NCBI RefSeq assembly: GCF_020866965.1
Contig: NZ_JAJATX010000020.1
Location: 1 to 50,976 of the forward strand
From: Microvirga roseola
GTDB lineage: Bacteria; Pseudomonadota; Alphaproteobacteria; Rhizobiales; Beijerinckiaceae
Direction of reading: 5' to 3'
Length of the DNA: 50,976 nucleotides
Shown here: in pieces, positions 18,736 to 26,438 of the stretch
Layout of the letters: each line of letters opens with the position of its first letter
How positions within the stretch are numbered: the first letter of the stretch is position 1
Position numbers and translations under genes: made by a program
Notes under the pieces: generated by a model
The model's input: only the letters and a program-made list of their open reading frames with translations
Told to the model about the DNA's origin: nothing
The model's database searches: none

Positions 18736-19608
18736 TCACTCCGTACCGCGGCCGAACCCGAAGAGGCCCGTCGGCTTGAAGATCAGGATGAGGATGAAGA
18801 TTGCAAAATACACCACTTCCTTGAGGTCCGGAGCGATGTAATAGCCCGAGAGGCTGTCCACGATGCCGATGATCATCGCGCCGACGAAAGCGCCGTAGAT
18901 GCTTCGCATTCCGCCGAGCACCACCACGACGAAGGCCGTCAGCACGAAATAGGTGCCGATGGTCGGCGTCACCGGGTAGAGCGGCATCAGGAGCGCGCTC
19001 GCCAGTCCGACGCATGCCGCGCCAAGGCCGAAGGTGATGACGTAGATCCGGTCGACGCGCACGCCCATGAGGAGAGCGGCATTGCGGTTCTGCGCCGTTG
19101 CGCGGATCGCCCGGCCGAGAGCCGTTGTCTGCATGAAGAAGTGCAATCCCGCCACGAGAATGACGGCGCAGGCGAGCATGAAGATCTGCCCGGTCAGCAT
19201 CGTGTAATCGCCCACTGAAACGGCCTGCCGCGCAGACGGGACAGTCAGGGAATAGAGATCCGCCCCGAAGACGAGCAGGGCCAGGTTCACGAGAGCCGTC
19301 GACAGACCGACCGTTGCAAAGATCTGGATGTGCTCGTCTGCACCCAGCAGCGGCTGAATGATGAACCGCTGCACCAGGGAGCCTAGCGCAAAGAGCAGGA
19401 TGATGACCGGCACAGCCGAGACGTAAGGATTGAGGCCCCAGTAGGCCCCCAGGAGATAGACGGCGTACATGCCGACCATCAGGAACTCGCCGTGAGCGAA
19501 ATTGACGACCCGGACGATCCCGAAGATCAGGGTGAGGCCGACGCTGATGATAGCGTACATGCTGCCGAGCATGATGCCATTGATTAATAGCTGTACGAGG
19601 ACGTCCAT
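18736..19608 (-). CDS. livH: branched-chain amino acid-type ABC transporter permease LivH
   Basis: A 290-aa integral membrane protein with about eight hydrophobic segments and the LivH hallmarks GLTLIFGIVRVVNFAHGE near the N-terminus and GMRSIYGAFVGA near the C-terminus. It pairs with the LivM domain to form the membrane channel. It is separated from livK by 93 nt that contain a strong hairpin, so its expression is probably lower than that of the binding protein. Confidence 0.94.
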   Translation of the reverse strand: MDVLVQLLINGIMLGSMYAIISVGLTLIFGIVRVVNFAHGEFLMVGMYAVYLLGAYWGLNPYVSAVPVIILLFALGSLVQRFIIQPLLGADEHIQIFATVGLSTALVNLALLVFGADLYSLTVPSARQAVSVGDYTMLTGQIFMLACAVILVAGLHFFMQTTALGRAIRATAQNRNAALLMGVRVDRIYVITFGLGAACVGLASALLMPLYPVTPTIGTYFVLTAFVVVVLGGMRSIYGAFVGAMIIGIVDSLSGYYIAPDLKEVVYFAIFILILIFKPTGLFGFGRGTE

Positions 19609-19653
19609 CGACGAGCTCCGGGACGCAAGCAGGAAAGTCTGGGAGATGAAAAG

Positions 19654-19687
19654 GCGGCCTCCGGAACCACTGTGTTCCGGAGGCCGC
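19654..19687 (-). terminator. intercistronic hairpin/attenuator between livK and livH
   Basis: Perfect 14-bp arms GCGGCCTCCGGAAC and GTTCCGGAGGCCGC with a 6-nt loop, starting 14 nt after the livK stop and followed on the minus strand by CTTTTC. The short U-tract suggests partial termination or protection of livK mRNA from 3' decay. Confidence 0.75.
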
Positions 19688-19701
19688 GACCGCGGCGGGG
19701 A

Positions 19702-20916
19702 TCAGTTGGTGCCGATGCCCGTCTTCATCTTCGCAACGGCGGCTTCAGCCGGGAACACGGTCACGAGTTCGCCGCCCTGCCACTGCATCAGGAAGGGGCT
19801 GACCCGGGTGTTCTGGCAATTTTCGTTGAACTTCACGCCCCAGCCGGTTGCGGTCCTGCCGACAGGAATATCCACCTTCATGACAGCTTCCTTGATCGCG
19901 TCGCCCTTGAGGTCCTTGGCGGCAGCCATGGCGTCGAGGAAGACATTCGCGCCCATGTAGTTGGTAAGGCTGTGGCCGGAGCGCGGAGCGGTGCCGTACT
20001 TCGCCTGATACTTCTTCACGAACTCGTCGATGCCCGGAGCAGCCTGCGGATTCGTGCGGTACTGCGGGAAGTCGACGTTGAGCGCGCCCTCGATGTTCTC
20101 GGTTCCGACGGCCTGAGCCGTGTCACGTGTCGAGTAGCCGCCGCCGGCGCCGATCACCGCCTTTGGCTTGAAGCCCTGGTCCTTCATCTGACGGAAGAAC
20201 AGAACCGTGTCGTTCTGATACGAGGTCTGAAGGACCACATCGGCGCCTGCGGATTTGAGGCGGAGAATCACCGGCGTGAGATCGACCGACTTGGCCGAGT
20301 AGGGCAGCGTCTCGACGACGTTCAGGCTCTTTTCCTTCGCACGGGCCTGCTGGAAGCCGGAAACGGTCTGCCCGTAGAGAGAATCCTCATGGATGATGCC
20401 GATCTTGAGACTCTTCGGGTCCGCATTGAGCCCGGGAGCGACGGCCTCTATGATGGAATCGACCATCCGGTTCGCAAAATCCTTCGAAGTCGGATTAGTG
20501 CGGCAGACGTATTTGAAGCCGCGCTCCGTGATCGGGTCCGAAATCGCCCCCAGTTCGAAGTAGGGAATGCCCGCCAGTTCGGCGACCTGAGAAGCGGCGA
20601 GAGACAGCGAGGACGAGTAGGTCCCGAAGATCACCGGTACCTTTTCCACCGAGGTCAGGCGGCGCGCTTCGCCGACGGCCTGGTTGGGATCGACGGCGTC
20701 GCCTTTGACGAGCTCGATCTTCTTTCCGTTGAGGCCGCCAGCAGCATTACGCTCCTCGATAGCGAGCTCCAGTCCACGGAAGCTCTCGTCTCCGAGAAGG
20801 GCGAGACCACCAGAGAACGGATACAGCGCTCCAACCTTGACGGTTTCTTGAGCGAAAGCTTGAGACGCACCCAGCGCCAAACCGGCAGCAACCGCCGCCT
20901 TCATAACTACCTTCAT
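19702..20916 (-). CDS. Liv-type ABC transporter substrate-binding protein
   Basis: A 404-aa periplasmic type-I binding protein (LivK/UrtA-like). ATG 20916 with GGGAGGAAA just upstream gives a clear Sec signal peptide (MKVVMKAAVAAGLALGASQA then FA|QE), after which KVGALYPFSGGLALLGDESF starts the mature fold; the frame is open 96 codons further but that part is not coding-like. It is the first gene of the leftward operon. It delivers the pathway substrate to LivHMGF. Ligand not predictable from sequence. Confidence 0.93.
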   Translation of the reverse strand: MKVVMKAAVAAGLALGASQAFAQETVKVGALYPFSGGLALLGDESFRGLELAIEERNAAGGLNGKKIELVKGDAVDPNQAVGEARRLTSVEKVPVIFGTYSSSLSLAASQVAELAGIPYFELGAISDPITERGFKYVCRTNPTSKDFANRMVDSIIEAVAPGLNADPKSLKIGIIHEDSLYGQTVSGFQQARAKEKSLNVVETLPYSAKSVDLTPVILRLKSAGADVVLQTSYQNDTVLFFRQMKDQGFKPKAVIGAGGGYSTRDTAQAVGTENIEGALNVDFPQYRTNPQAAPGIDEFVKKYQAKYGTAPRSGHSLTNYMGANVFLDAMAAAKDLKGDAIKEAVMKVDIPVGRTATGWGVKFNENCQNTRVSPFLMQWQGGELVTVFPAEAAVAKMKTGIGTN

Positions 20917-21006
20917 CGTTTCCTCCCTGAGGCTCCCTGTTGTGGTGGCCTCTTTGCGAGCAGCGCCGTACGGCACATCCGACCGGCATGTTCGTCCGGC
21001 TGGCAA

Positions 21007-21035
21007 ATACTGCAGATAACCAAGTTGCCTGACAA
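21007..21035 (-). promoter_or_regulatory. candidate livK promoter overlapped by FCD-GntR-like operator
   Basis: On the minus strand TTGTCA (21035-21030), a 17-nt spacer, then CAGTAT (21012-21007) resembles a sigma-70 promoter about 84 nt upstream of the livK ATG. The -35 box lies inside TTGTCAGGCAA (21025-21035), one mismatch from the TNGTNNNACNA type of site bound by FadR/FCD GntR regulators. Its likely binder is the GntR encoded at 23656. Confidence 0.45.
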
Positions 21036-21125
21036 GTAGAAAATTGTTAGTCCTTGGATCGAGTGGACAGGCGGGCTCAACCGGCTGCAGAGAACTTGAC
21101 GGAAAACGTGAGGAAACGCTTAAAC

Positions 21126-22127
21126 ATGGCCATTCCCGAAACAATGCGGCAGGTCCGTTTCGAAGGTGCGGGCGGACCGGAGGTAATCCGTGTGGAAATC
21201 GCACCCGTGCCGAGTCCTGGCGCCGGGCAGGTGCTCATCGAAGTCGCGGCGGCCGGCGTGAATCGGCCGGATTGCCTCCAGCGTGCAGGCGGCTATCCCC
21301 CTCCCCTCGGTGCAACTGATGTCCCCGGCCTTGAGGTCTCGGGCCGCATCGTGGCAATCGGCGACGGCGTGAGCGGCTTCGGCATGGGTGATGAGGTCTG
21401 CGCTCTCGTCGCGAGCGGTGGCTATGCCGAATACTGCGTGGCAGATTCGGCTCTGTGCCTCTCCATTCCCGCTCCGCTGTCTTTGCTGGAAGCGGGCGGG
21501 CTGCCTGAGAACTACTACACCGTTTACGACAACGTCTTCACGCGCGGCCGCCTGGCCGCCGGAGAGACGATCCTGGTGCATGGCGGCTCGAGCGGAATCG
21601 GTTCCACGGCGATCCAACTCGCCAAGCAGGCCGGGGCCACGGTCTACGCGACCGCCGGCTCCGCCGAGAAATGCGACTTTTGCCGTTTGCTCGGCGCCGA
21701 TGAAGCCATCGACTACCGCACGCAGGATTTCGTCGAGCAGGTGCAGAGGCTCACCGATGGACGCGGCGTGAACGTCATTCTGGACATGGTCGGCGGCCCC
21801 TATATCGCACGCAACATTTCGGTTCTCGCCCTGGAAGGCCGCTTGGTTCAAATCGCGTTTCTCCAGTCGAGCAAGGTCGAGATCGACTTCTTGCCTGTTA
21901 TGACGCGCCGCCTAACGGTCACGGGCTCAACGCTGCGCCCGCGTTCCGTCGAGCTAAAGGCCAAGATCGCCGATTCCCTGCGCCAAAACGTGTGGCCTCT
22001 CCTCGAAAAGGGAGCTGTCCGGCCCGTCGTGCATGCTACCTTCCCACTCGAACAGGCACGCGAAGCTCATGAGCTGATGGAATCGAGCGCGCACCTGGGC
22101 AAGATCATGCTGGAGATCCGCCGATGA
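21126..22127 (+). CDS. NAD(P)H-quinone oxidoreductase, PIG3-like MDR
   Basis: A 333-aa medium-chain oxidoreductase without catalytic zinc ligands. The NADPH loop is HGGSSGIGSTAIQLAK, and GLPENYYTVYDNVF is characteristic of the TP53I3/PIG3 group. ATG 21126 has GAGGAAA about 11 nt upstream. It is the first gene of the rightward operon and divergent from livK, with a 209-nt shared regulatory gap. It may detoxify quinones or enones or reduce an intermediate double bond. It ends with an ATGA overlap into the next SDR. Confidence 0.9.
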   Translation: MAIPETMRQVRFEGAGGPEVIRVEIAPVPSPGAGQVLIEVAAAGVNRPDCLQRAGGYPPPLGATDVPGLEVSGRIVAIGDGVSGFGMGDEVCALVASGGYAEYCVADSALCLSIPAPLSLLEAGGLPENYYTVYDNVFTRGRLAAGETILVHGGSSGIGSTAIQLAKQAGATVYATAGSAEKCDFCRLLGADEAIDYRTQDFVEQVQRLTDGRGVNVILDMVGGPYIARNISVLALEGRLVQIAFLQSSKVEIDFLPVMTRRLTVTGSTLRPRSVELKAKIADSLRQNVWPLLEKGAVRPVVHATFPLEQAREAHELMESSAHLGKIMLEIRR

Positions 22128-22894
22128 ATTCTCATGGTGGCCATGTCGCCCTGGTCACCGGCGCCGGGCGCGGGATCGGGCGCGCAATCGCCGATGCCCA
22201 TGCCACCGCCGGGGTCCGTGTCGCCTATCTCGACCACGATCCTGCCCTCGCGGAGGAAGCTGCATCCGCCGCCCGCGAGCGCGGCTATGACGTGATAGCG
22301 CTGTCGGCCGACGTCGCGGACGACCGGGCCGTTGCGGAAGCCTGCCGCCGCATTTCGGAGACGCTGGGGACCATCGACATCCTCGTCAACAACGCGGGGA
22401 TATCCCCAAAGACAGGAGCTGACGGAAAGCGGGCGCTCGCCTGGGAGATGAGCCCGGATGAGTGGCGCCGCGTACTCGACGTCAACCTAACGGGCGCGTT
22501 CAACGGCATGCGTGCGGTCGTGCCCGGCATGCGCGAGCTTGGCCGCGGCCGGATCGTCAGCCTCTCGTCGGTGGCGGGCAAGACGTTCTGCGACATCGTC
22601 GGCATTCATTATGCCGCCTCCAAGGCTGCGCTCATTGGTTTCACGAAGCATCTCGCGGGTGAGCTCGGCCCCTACGGAATAACGGTCAACGCCGTTGCGC
22701 CGGGTCGCATCGATACGCCCCTGGTGCGGGGAACGGCGCCCGAGGCCAACGAGGCCGCCCGCCTCGCCACGCCGCTGCGCCGCCTCGGCACCCCTGAAGA
22801 CGTGGCGAATACCTGCCTGTTCCTCACCTCGGACAGTGCAGCCTTCGTGACGGGTCAGGTCTGCGACGTGGCCGGTGGCTGGCTCATGACATAA
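22124..22894 (+). CDS. SDR family oxidoreductase
   Basis: A 256-aa classical SDR with TGAGRGIG at 12-19, NNAGIS, and YAASK as the YxxxK pair. The C-terminal ITGQ-equivalent FVTGQVCDVAGGW fits FabG/glucose-dehydrogenase-like SDRs. The ATG overlaps the stop of the quinone oxidoreductase gene. It probably acts on a hydroxyl or keto intermediate of the same pathway. Confidence 0.9.
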   Translation: MNSHGGHVALVTGAGRGIGRAIADAHATAGVRVAYLDHDPALAEEAASAARERGYDVIALSADVADDRAVAEACRRISETLGTIDILVNNAGISPKTGADGKRALAWEMSPDEWRRVLDVNLTGAFNGMRAVVPGMRELGRGRIVSLSSVAGKTFCDIVGIHYAASKAALIGFTKHLAGELGPYGITVNAVAPGRIDTPLVRGTAPEANEAARLATPLRRLGTPEDVANTCLFLTSDSAAFVTGQVCDVAGGWLMT

Positions 22895-22910
22895 GAGGCA
22901 GAGCCCAAGC

Positions 22911-23651
22911 ATGTTCGACTTCGCCGGAAGCACTCTCTTCCTCACGGGCGCCAACGGAACCATCAGCCGGGCGATCGCAAGGCTTTTCTTCGACCTCGGC
23001 GCATCCTGCGTCCTGACCGATCTCGACGAGCCCGGCGTCAAGGCTTTCGCCCATGAACTTGATCCCGCCGGTGAGCGCGCCATCGGCCTCCGGCAGGATG
23101 CCGCCGTTTCCACCGATGCGGACCGGTGCCTTGCCGCCGCCAAGGAGCGCTTCGGAGCGGTCGATGCCGTGGTGACCAGCGCCGGGATCTATCGGGACCA
23201 GATGGTCCACGACATGACGGACGAGCAATGGCGGCAGTCGCTAGACGTCAATCTCACCGGCGTGTTCTACACGTGCCGGGCGGCGATCCCATATCTAAGC
23301 GACGGTGCCGCCATCGTAAATATCGCCTCCATGGCGGGTCACAAGGGCAGCTACATGCATTCGCATTATGCCGCCGCCAAGGGAGCCGTGCTGACATTCT
23401 CGCGGTCGCTGGCCCTGGAGCTTGCGCCGCGCGTCCGGGTCAATGCCGTCTCGCCAGGACTGATCGACGGCCCGATGGTGCAGCCTCTTCTTCGGGCGCG
23501 CGGCCCGCAACTGATCGAACAGACCCCGTTGAAACGTCTCGGTCAGCCTGAGGAGGTCGCGCGCGTTGTCGCCTTTCTCTGCTCGGATTGGGCGAGTTTC
23601 GTGACCGGGGAGTCCGTCCACATCAACGGCGGACTATACATAGGAAGCTGA
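22911..23651 (+). CDS. SDR family oxidoreductase (atypical glycine motif)
   Basis: A 246-aa SDR with YAAAK as catalytic YxxxK and SMAG supplying the Ser. The cofactor loop reads TGANGTIS, so the last Gly of TGxxxGxG is replaced by Ser, which may alter cofactor affinity. It starts 16 nt after the preceding SDR and ends 4 nt before the regulator start. Confidence 0.88.
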   Translation: MFDFAGSTLFLTGANGTISRAIARLFFDLGASCVLTDLDEPGVKAFAHELDPAGERAIGLRQDAAVSTDADRCLAAAKERFGAVDAVVTSAGIYRDQMVHDMTDEQWRQSLDVNLTGVFYTCRAAIPYLSDGAAIVNIASMAGHKGSYMHSHYAAAKGAVLTFSRSLALELAPRVRVNAVSPGLIDGPMVQPLLRARGPQLIEQTPLKRLGQPEEVARVVAFLCSDWASFVTGESVHINGGLYIGS

Positions 23652-23655
23652 ACCG

Positions 23656-24408
23656 ATGAGCAGAGCAGCCAAGTCTACCGAGCATCGTTCGGCATCCGCG
23701 CCGCGAGACATCATCGGGCGCGGCCCGTCGCTCGCCGACACCCTGGCCCTGCGGCTGAAGGAAGAGATCGTCTCCGGCCGCCTGCAGCCTGGCGAAAAGC
23801 TGCCGACCGAGCAGCAGATTTCGGAAACCTACGGCGTGAGCCGCCCGACCGTGCGCGAGGCGATCGGACGGCTCAAGCACGACGGGCTCGTCGTGACCCG
23901 CCAAGGTGCAGGCGCGTTCGTCGCCGACCCCAGTGCAGTCGCCGTATTCCGCCTTGAGGTGACAGACTTCTCCAACAAGGAGGAGATCAGGAACATCATC
24001 GAGCTTCTGATGGCGGTTGAAGCGACGGCCACCGAGCACGCCGCTACGCGCCGATCCGAGGAGGATTTGAAGAGCATTCAAGCCCAGCTCGACGCTATGG
24101 AGGCTGCCGTCGAGCGCGGCGAACCAGGTGTTGAGGAAGACCTCGCCTTCCACCGGTCCATTGTCGAGGCTACAGGCAATCCTTTCTTTCGGGATCTGTC
24201 CGACTTCCTTGACCGACGCGTCCGTAACTTTATTCGCACGGCCCGCGCCAACACAGCGCGCTTGGGAGGCATGACCCAGGCCGTTCAAGCGGAGCACCAG
24301 GCCATCTTCAACGCTATCCTGCGGAAAGATGCACCCACCGCACGTGCCGCCGCAGAAACCCACTTGAGAAACGCCGCCGCGAGGCTCGCCCTCTATCTCG
24401 AGCCGTAA
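23656..24408 (+). CDS. GntR family transcriptional regulator, FadR/FCD subfamily
   Basis: A 250-aa regulator. The N-terminal winged helix covers about 25-95 (LQPGEKLPTEQQIS, GVSRPTVREAIGRL, RQGAGAFV). The FCD ligand domain covers about 102-240, with its metal/ligand residues in EEDLAFHRSIV, AEHQAIFNAI and AETHLRNAA. It is the last gene of the rightward operon and is expected to repress both divergent operons until a pathway metabolite binds. The candidate operator lies at 21025-21035. Confidence 0.93.
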   Translation: MSRAAKSTEHRSASAPRDIIGRGPSLADTLALRLKEEIVSGRLQPGEKLPTEQQISETYGVSRPTVREAIGRLKHDGLVVTRQGAGAFVADPSAVAVFRLEVTDFSNKEEIRNIIELLMAVEATATEHAATRRSEEDLKSIQAQLDAMEAAVERGEPGVEEDLAFHRSIVEATGNPFFRDLSDFLDRRVRNFIRTARANTARLGGMTQAVQAEHQAIFNAILRKDAPTARAAAETHLRNAAARLALYLEP

Positions 24409-24549
24409 TCGCTCCACCGGTAGACGGCACTCCCATCCGCTTCTGCAGAAAAGAACCAGAGCCCTTGGTTGTTTGCTGCGCGCTGCATTCGAGCACTGGT
24501 ACCCGAGTATGACGAACGACAATGACAGGGGCCACAGACGGGTAGCTGC

Positions 24550-24860
24550 ATGATTGCCCCACAGAACCTCATGCTCCCCATCTTGCGAGCACGGCCGGAC
24601 CATACATTTGGCACCCTGATCAGTGAGACAAGAAGGCTATGGGTGTGCAGCGGGGATGGTCCGATTTCCTGTTCACTGGTCCCGGCGGGTACCTGCATGC
24701 CCTAGAGTTGAAACGCCAGGGCGAAACCATGACGGAGGAGCAGGAGGCATTTGCCGCATGATGCCGAGACCAGGGCGTGCCGTTTGCCGGCACGGATGAT
24801 CCGGGAGAGGCTCGAAGCATTCTCACCAGATGGGGCGTATTGCGGCGGGTGCTGACGTGA
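24550..24860 (+). pseudogene. VRR-NUC-type nuclease remnant
   Basis: From ATG 24639 the frame reads MGVQRGWSDFLFTGPGGYLH followed by ALELKRQGETMTEEQEAF, the GxPD/ExK core of phage-type VRR-NUC endonucleases (here the D in WSD and the E-x-K in ELK). An in-frame TGA at 24759-24761 interrupts it where a Trp codon would be expected. After it the frame continues CRDQGVPFAGTDDPGEARSI and ends at TGA 24858-24860. A likely N-terminal part upstream (NLMLPILRARPDHTF) lies in another frame. It is a broken phage-derived gene. Confidence 0.65.
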
Positions 24861-25192
24861 GCGGCAGACAAGCGTCAGCTAATCGATCACCGGCGAGGTC
24901 TGATCGGAACCTCGATTTTTACCAACGTGCCGGAGATTGGATCGAGAATTGTCATAGGCAGCCCCCTTCCGTTCAGGCCAAGGTGAAACGCCACTGGGCC
25001 GGATCGGATCAATATTCGTTAGGATTATAGTTACGGGATCGTAAACGCACTTGAATTGGTCCCCGAGGTGAACGAGGCGGCACATCCGCGCCTCGTCCGC
25101 TTCGTGAGGAGAAGAACCGATCTCTCGAGCCGGATCAGCCAAGCCATGGTTCCGCCAATGTGGTTAACAAATGGTTAACAGGCTGTTACCGG

Positions 25193-25225
25193 GCCCCTCC
25201 CCCGGCAGAACGTGAGGGGCTTTTT
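25193..25225 (+). terminator. Rho-independent terminator (+)
   Basis: Arms GCCCCTC (25193-25199) and GAGGGGC (25214-25220) around a 14-nt loop, followed by TTTTT. Just upstream at 25161-25180 the motif GTTAAC occurs twice, 5 nt apart. No plus-strand gene that it would serve is recognised in 24861-25192, which otherwise shows nothing I can support. Confidence 0.55.
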
Positions 25226-25245
25226 CTTCGATTGCAGTCTTGTTG

Positions 25246-25434
25246 CTAAGGCCAGGGATGCCGCAGACCATCGTAGCCGAGATAGGTTCCGGTCCGGCGA
25301 TCGTAGGAGCGAAAGCGGCTCTCGCAACAGGCAACGGCATTCGCTTTGTTGTTCGCTGCGGTTGCTGCTGCTGCTCCGGCAATAGCTCCAACGATACCAG
25401 CGAAGATCTCGGCGCAGTTGGTATCCCGTCATCG
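25246..25434 (-). pseudogene. BA14K-like protein, C-terminal part only
   Basis: The minus strand reads AGIVGAIAGAAAATAANN (glycine-zipper-like) and then ACCESRFRSYDRRTGTYLGY and DGLRHPWP to TAG at 25246-25248. CxxRFRSYDxxxGTYxGxDGxRxxC is the signature of Hyphomicrobiales BA14K/lectin-like secreted proteins, although the final Cys is Trp-Pro here. The N-terminal signal region is missing: an in-frame stop lies at about 25435 where IS6-type sequence begins on the other strand. Confidence 0.7.
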
Positions 25435-25436
25435 AT

Positions 25437-25742
25437 GGCAGCCAGACCAATCGGGAAGCCATCCTGTCGTGGGATGCCGAGAGCCGACTGCAGGACCGTT
25501 CAAGACGCAGGCTCAAGCCGATCAGGATCCGGCAGAGTCAATACCTCAATAACTGCATCGAGCAGCATCACCGCGCTTTCAAACGCCGTGTGCGATCGAT
25601 GCTCGGCTTCAAGTCCGTCGACAGTGGCCGCGTGATCTTAGGTGGCATCGAGTTGATCCATATGCTGCGCAAACAGCAGGCGAAATATGCCTGCAATCGG
25701 CAGCGATTGCTCGCCGAGCAGTTTCACCTGCTCGCCGCATGA
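25437..25742 (+). pseudogene. IS6-family transposase, C-terminal fragment
   Basis: The plus frame ending TGA 25740-25742 reads QSQYLNNCIEQHHRAFKRRV, then RSMLGFKSVDSGRVILGGIE and LIHMLRKQQ. The N-x-x-E-Q-x-H-R-x-x-K-R-R pattern, with the catalytic Glu, followed by GIE-(L/V)-x-HM is diagnostic for IS6/IS26 transposases. The N-terminal two thirds are absent. It abuts the truncated BA14K gene. Confidence 0.8.
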
Positions 25743-25881
25743 GTGCCGCACGATACACTGCTACTTTCTCGTTCCTGTTCCGGATTTGCGACAGAATGCC
25801 AATTGACGCGCCGCCAGAACATCCCGGCTTCCACTGCATTGGCTCCGACAGAGGGGCAGGCACGAGCACAGGTGATTGGCG

Positions 25882-26145
25882 ATGAGCGCACGCAAGGAAG
25901 AAGACGATCTGGTGGATGCAGGGTCAGAGTATTCCTTCCCGGCCAGCGATCCACCCTCGTACATGGGCGGCACCTTGGTGCTCGGACCTCCTGCGCATGA
26001 TGGACAGCCGCCGCGTGAGCCTGTCAGTCATGAGCTGTCGGATCCTAGCGAAGCCAAGCCTGCCGGTGATGCCTCGCAGGGCACAGATCCCGCGCGGGTA
26101 GGCGCTGCGCCGCCTCAGCCCGGCTTTGGCGGGAACAACCTGTAG
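25882..26145 (+). CDS. small hypothetical protein with FPASDPPS motif
   Basis: An 87-aa protein from ATG 25882 (a TTG two codons upstream is also possible; AGGTG lies about 8 nt before the ATG). The N-terminal EYSFPASDPPSYMGG motif recurs in small, probably disordered Hyphomicrobiales proteins of unknown function often linked to stress. The rest is Pro/Ala/Gly-rich. No domain is known. Confidence 0.6.
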   Translation: MSARKEEDDLVDAGSEYSFPASDPPSYMGGTLVLGPPAHDGQPPREPVSHELSDPSEAKPAGDASQGTDPARVGAAPPQPGFGGNNL

Positions 26146-26438
26146 GCAGACCTTGCTGGCGTCTCTCCAGTCGAGCCAGGCTGGAGGAGCGGCTTGGCAA
26201 GCGCCAACTGCTTGCGATGCCCTGCTGCGGCACGCCGCGCTGGTGCAGGAAGACCTGCATCTGCCCTTTGGCCTCGTCCCAGGACAGCCCGTGCCGATAG
26301 CAACATCCCAGGTACCTGAGCATCCGCTCGCGGTACAGCGAGCCGGGCCTGCTCGTCCATGAAACCTGGCCGCGAAATCTTCGCACGCCATGGCAGAGGC
26401 CTTCTGGGACGGTCAAACGGGAGATGTGCCGAGATGGT

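Noticed and set aside
20965..20974. GCCGTACGGC palindrome near livK
   Set aside because: Ten-base GC-rich palindromes are frequent in this base composition and it lies in the leader, not the promoter.
24879..25142. Minus-strand 87-codon frame
   Set aside because: No Shine-Dalgarno, no family and no coding bias that I can see; treated as non-coding.
26045..26323. Minus-strand frame with MLRYLGCCYRHGLSWDEAKG
   Set aside because: It looks partly coding, but its C-terminal half runs antisense to the better supported gene at 25882-26145 and changes character midway; at most a short remnant.
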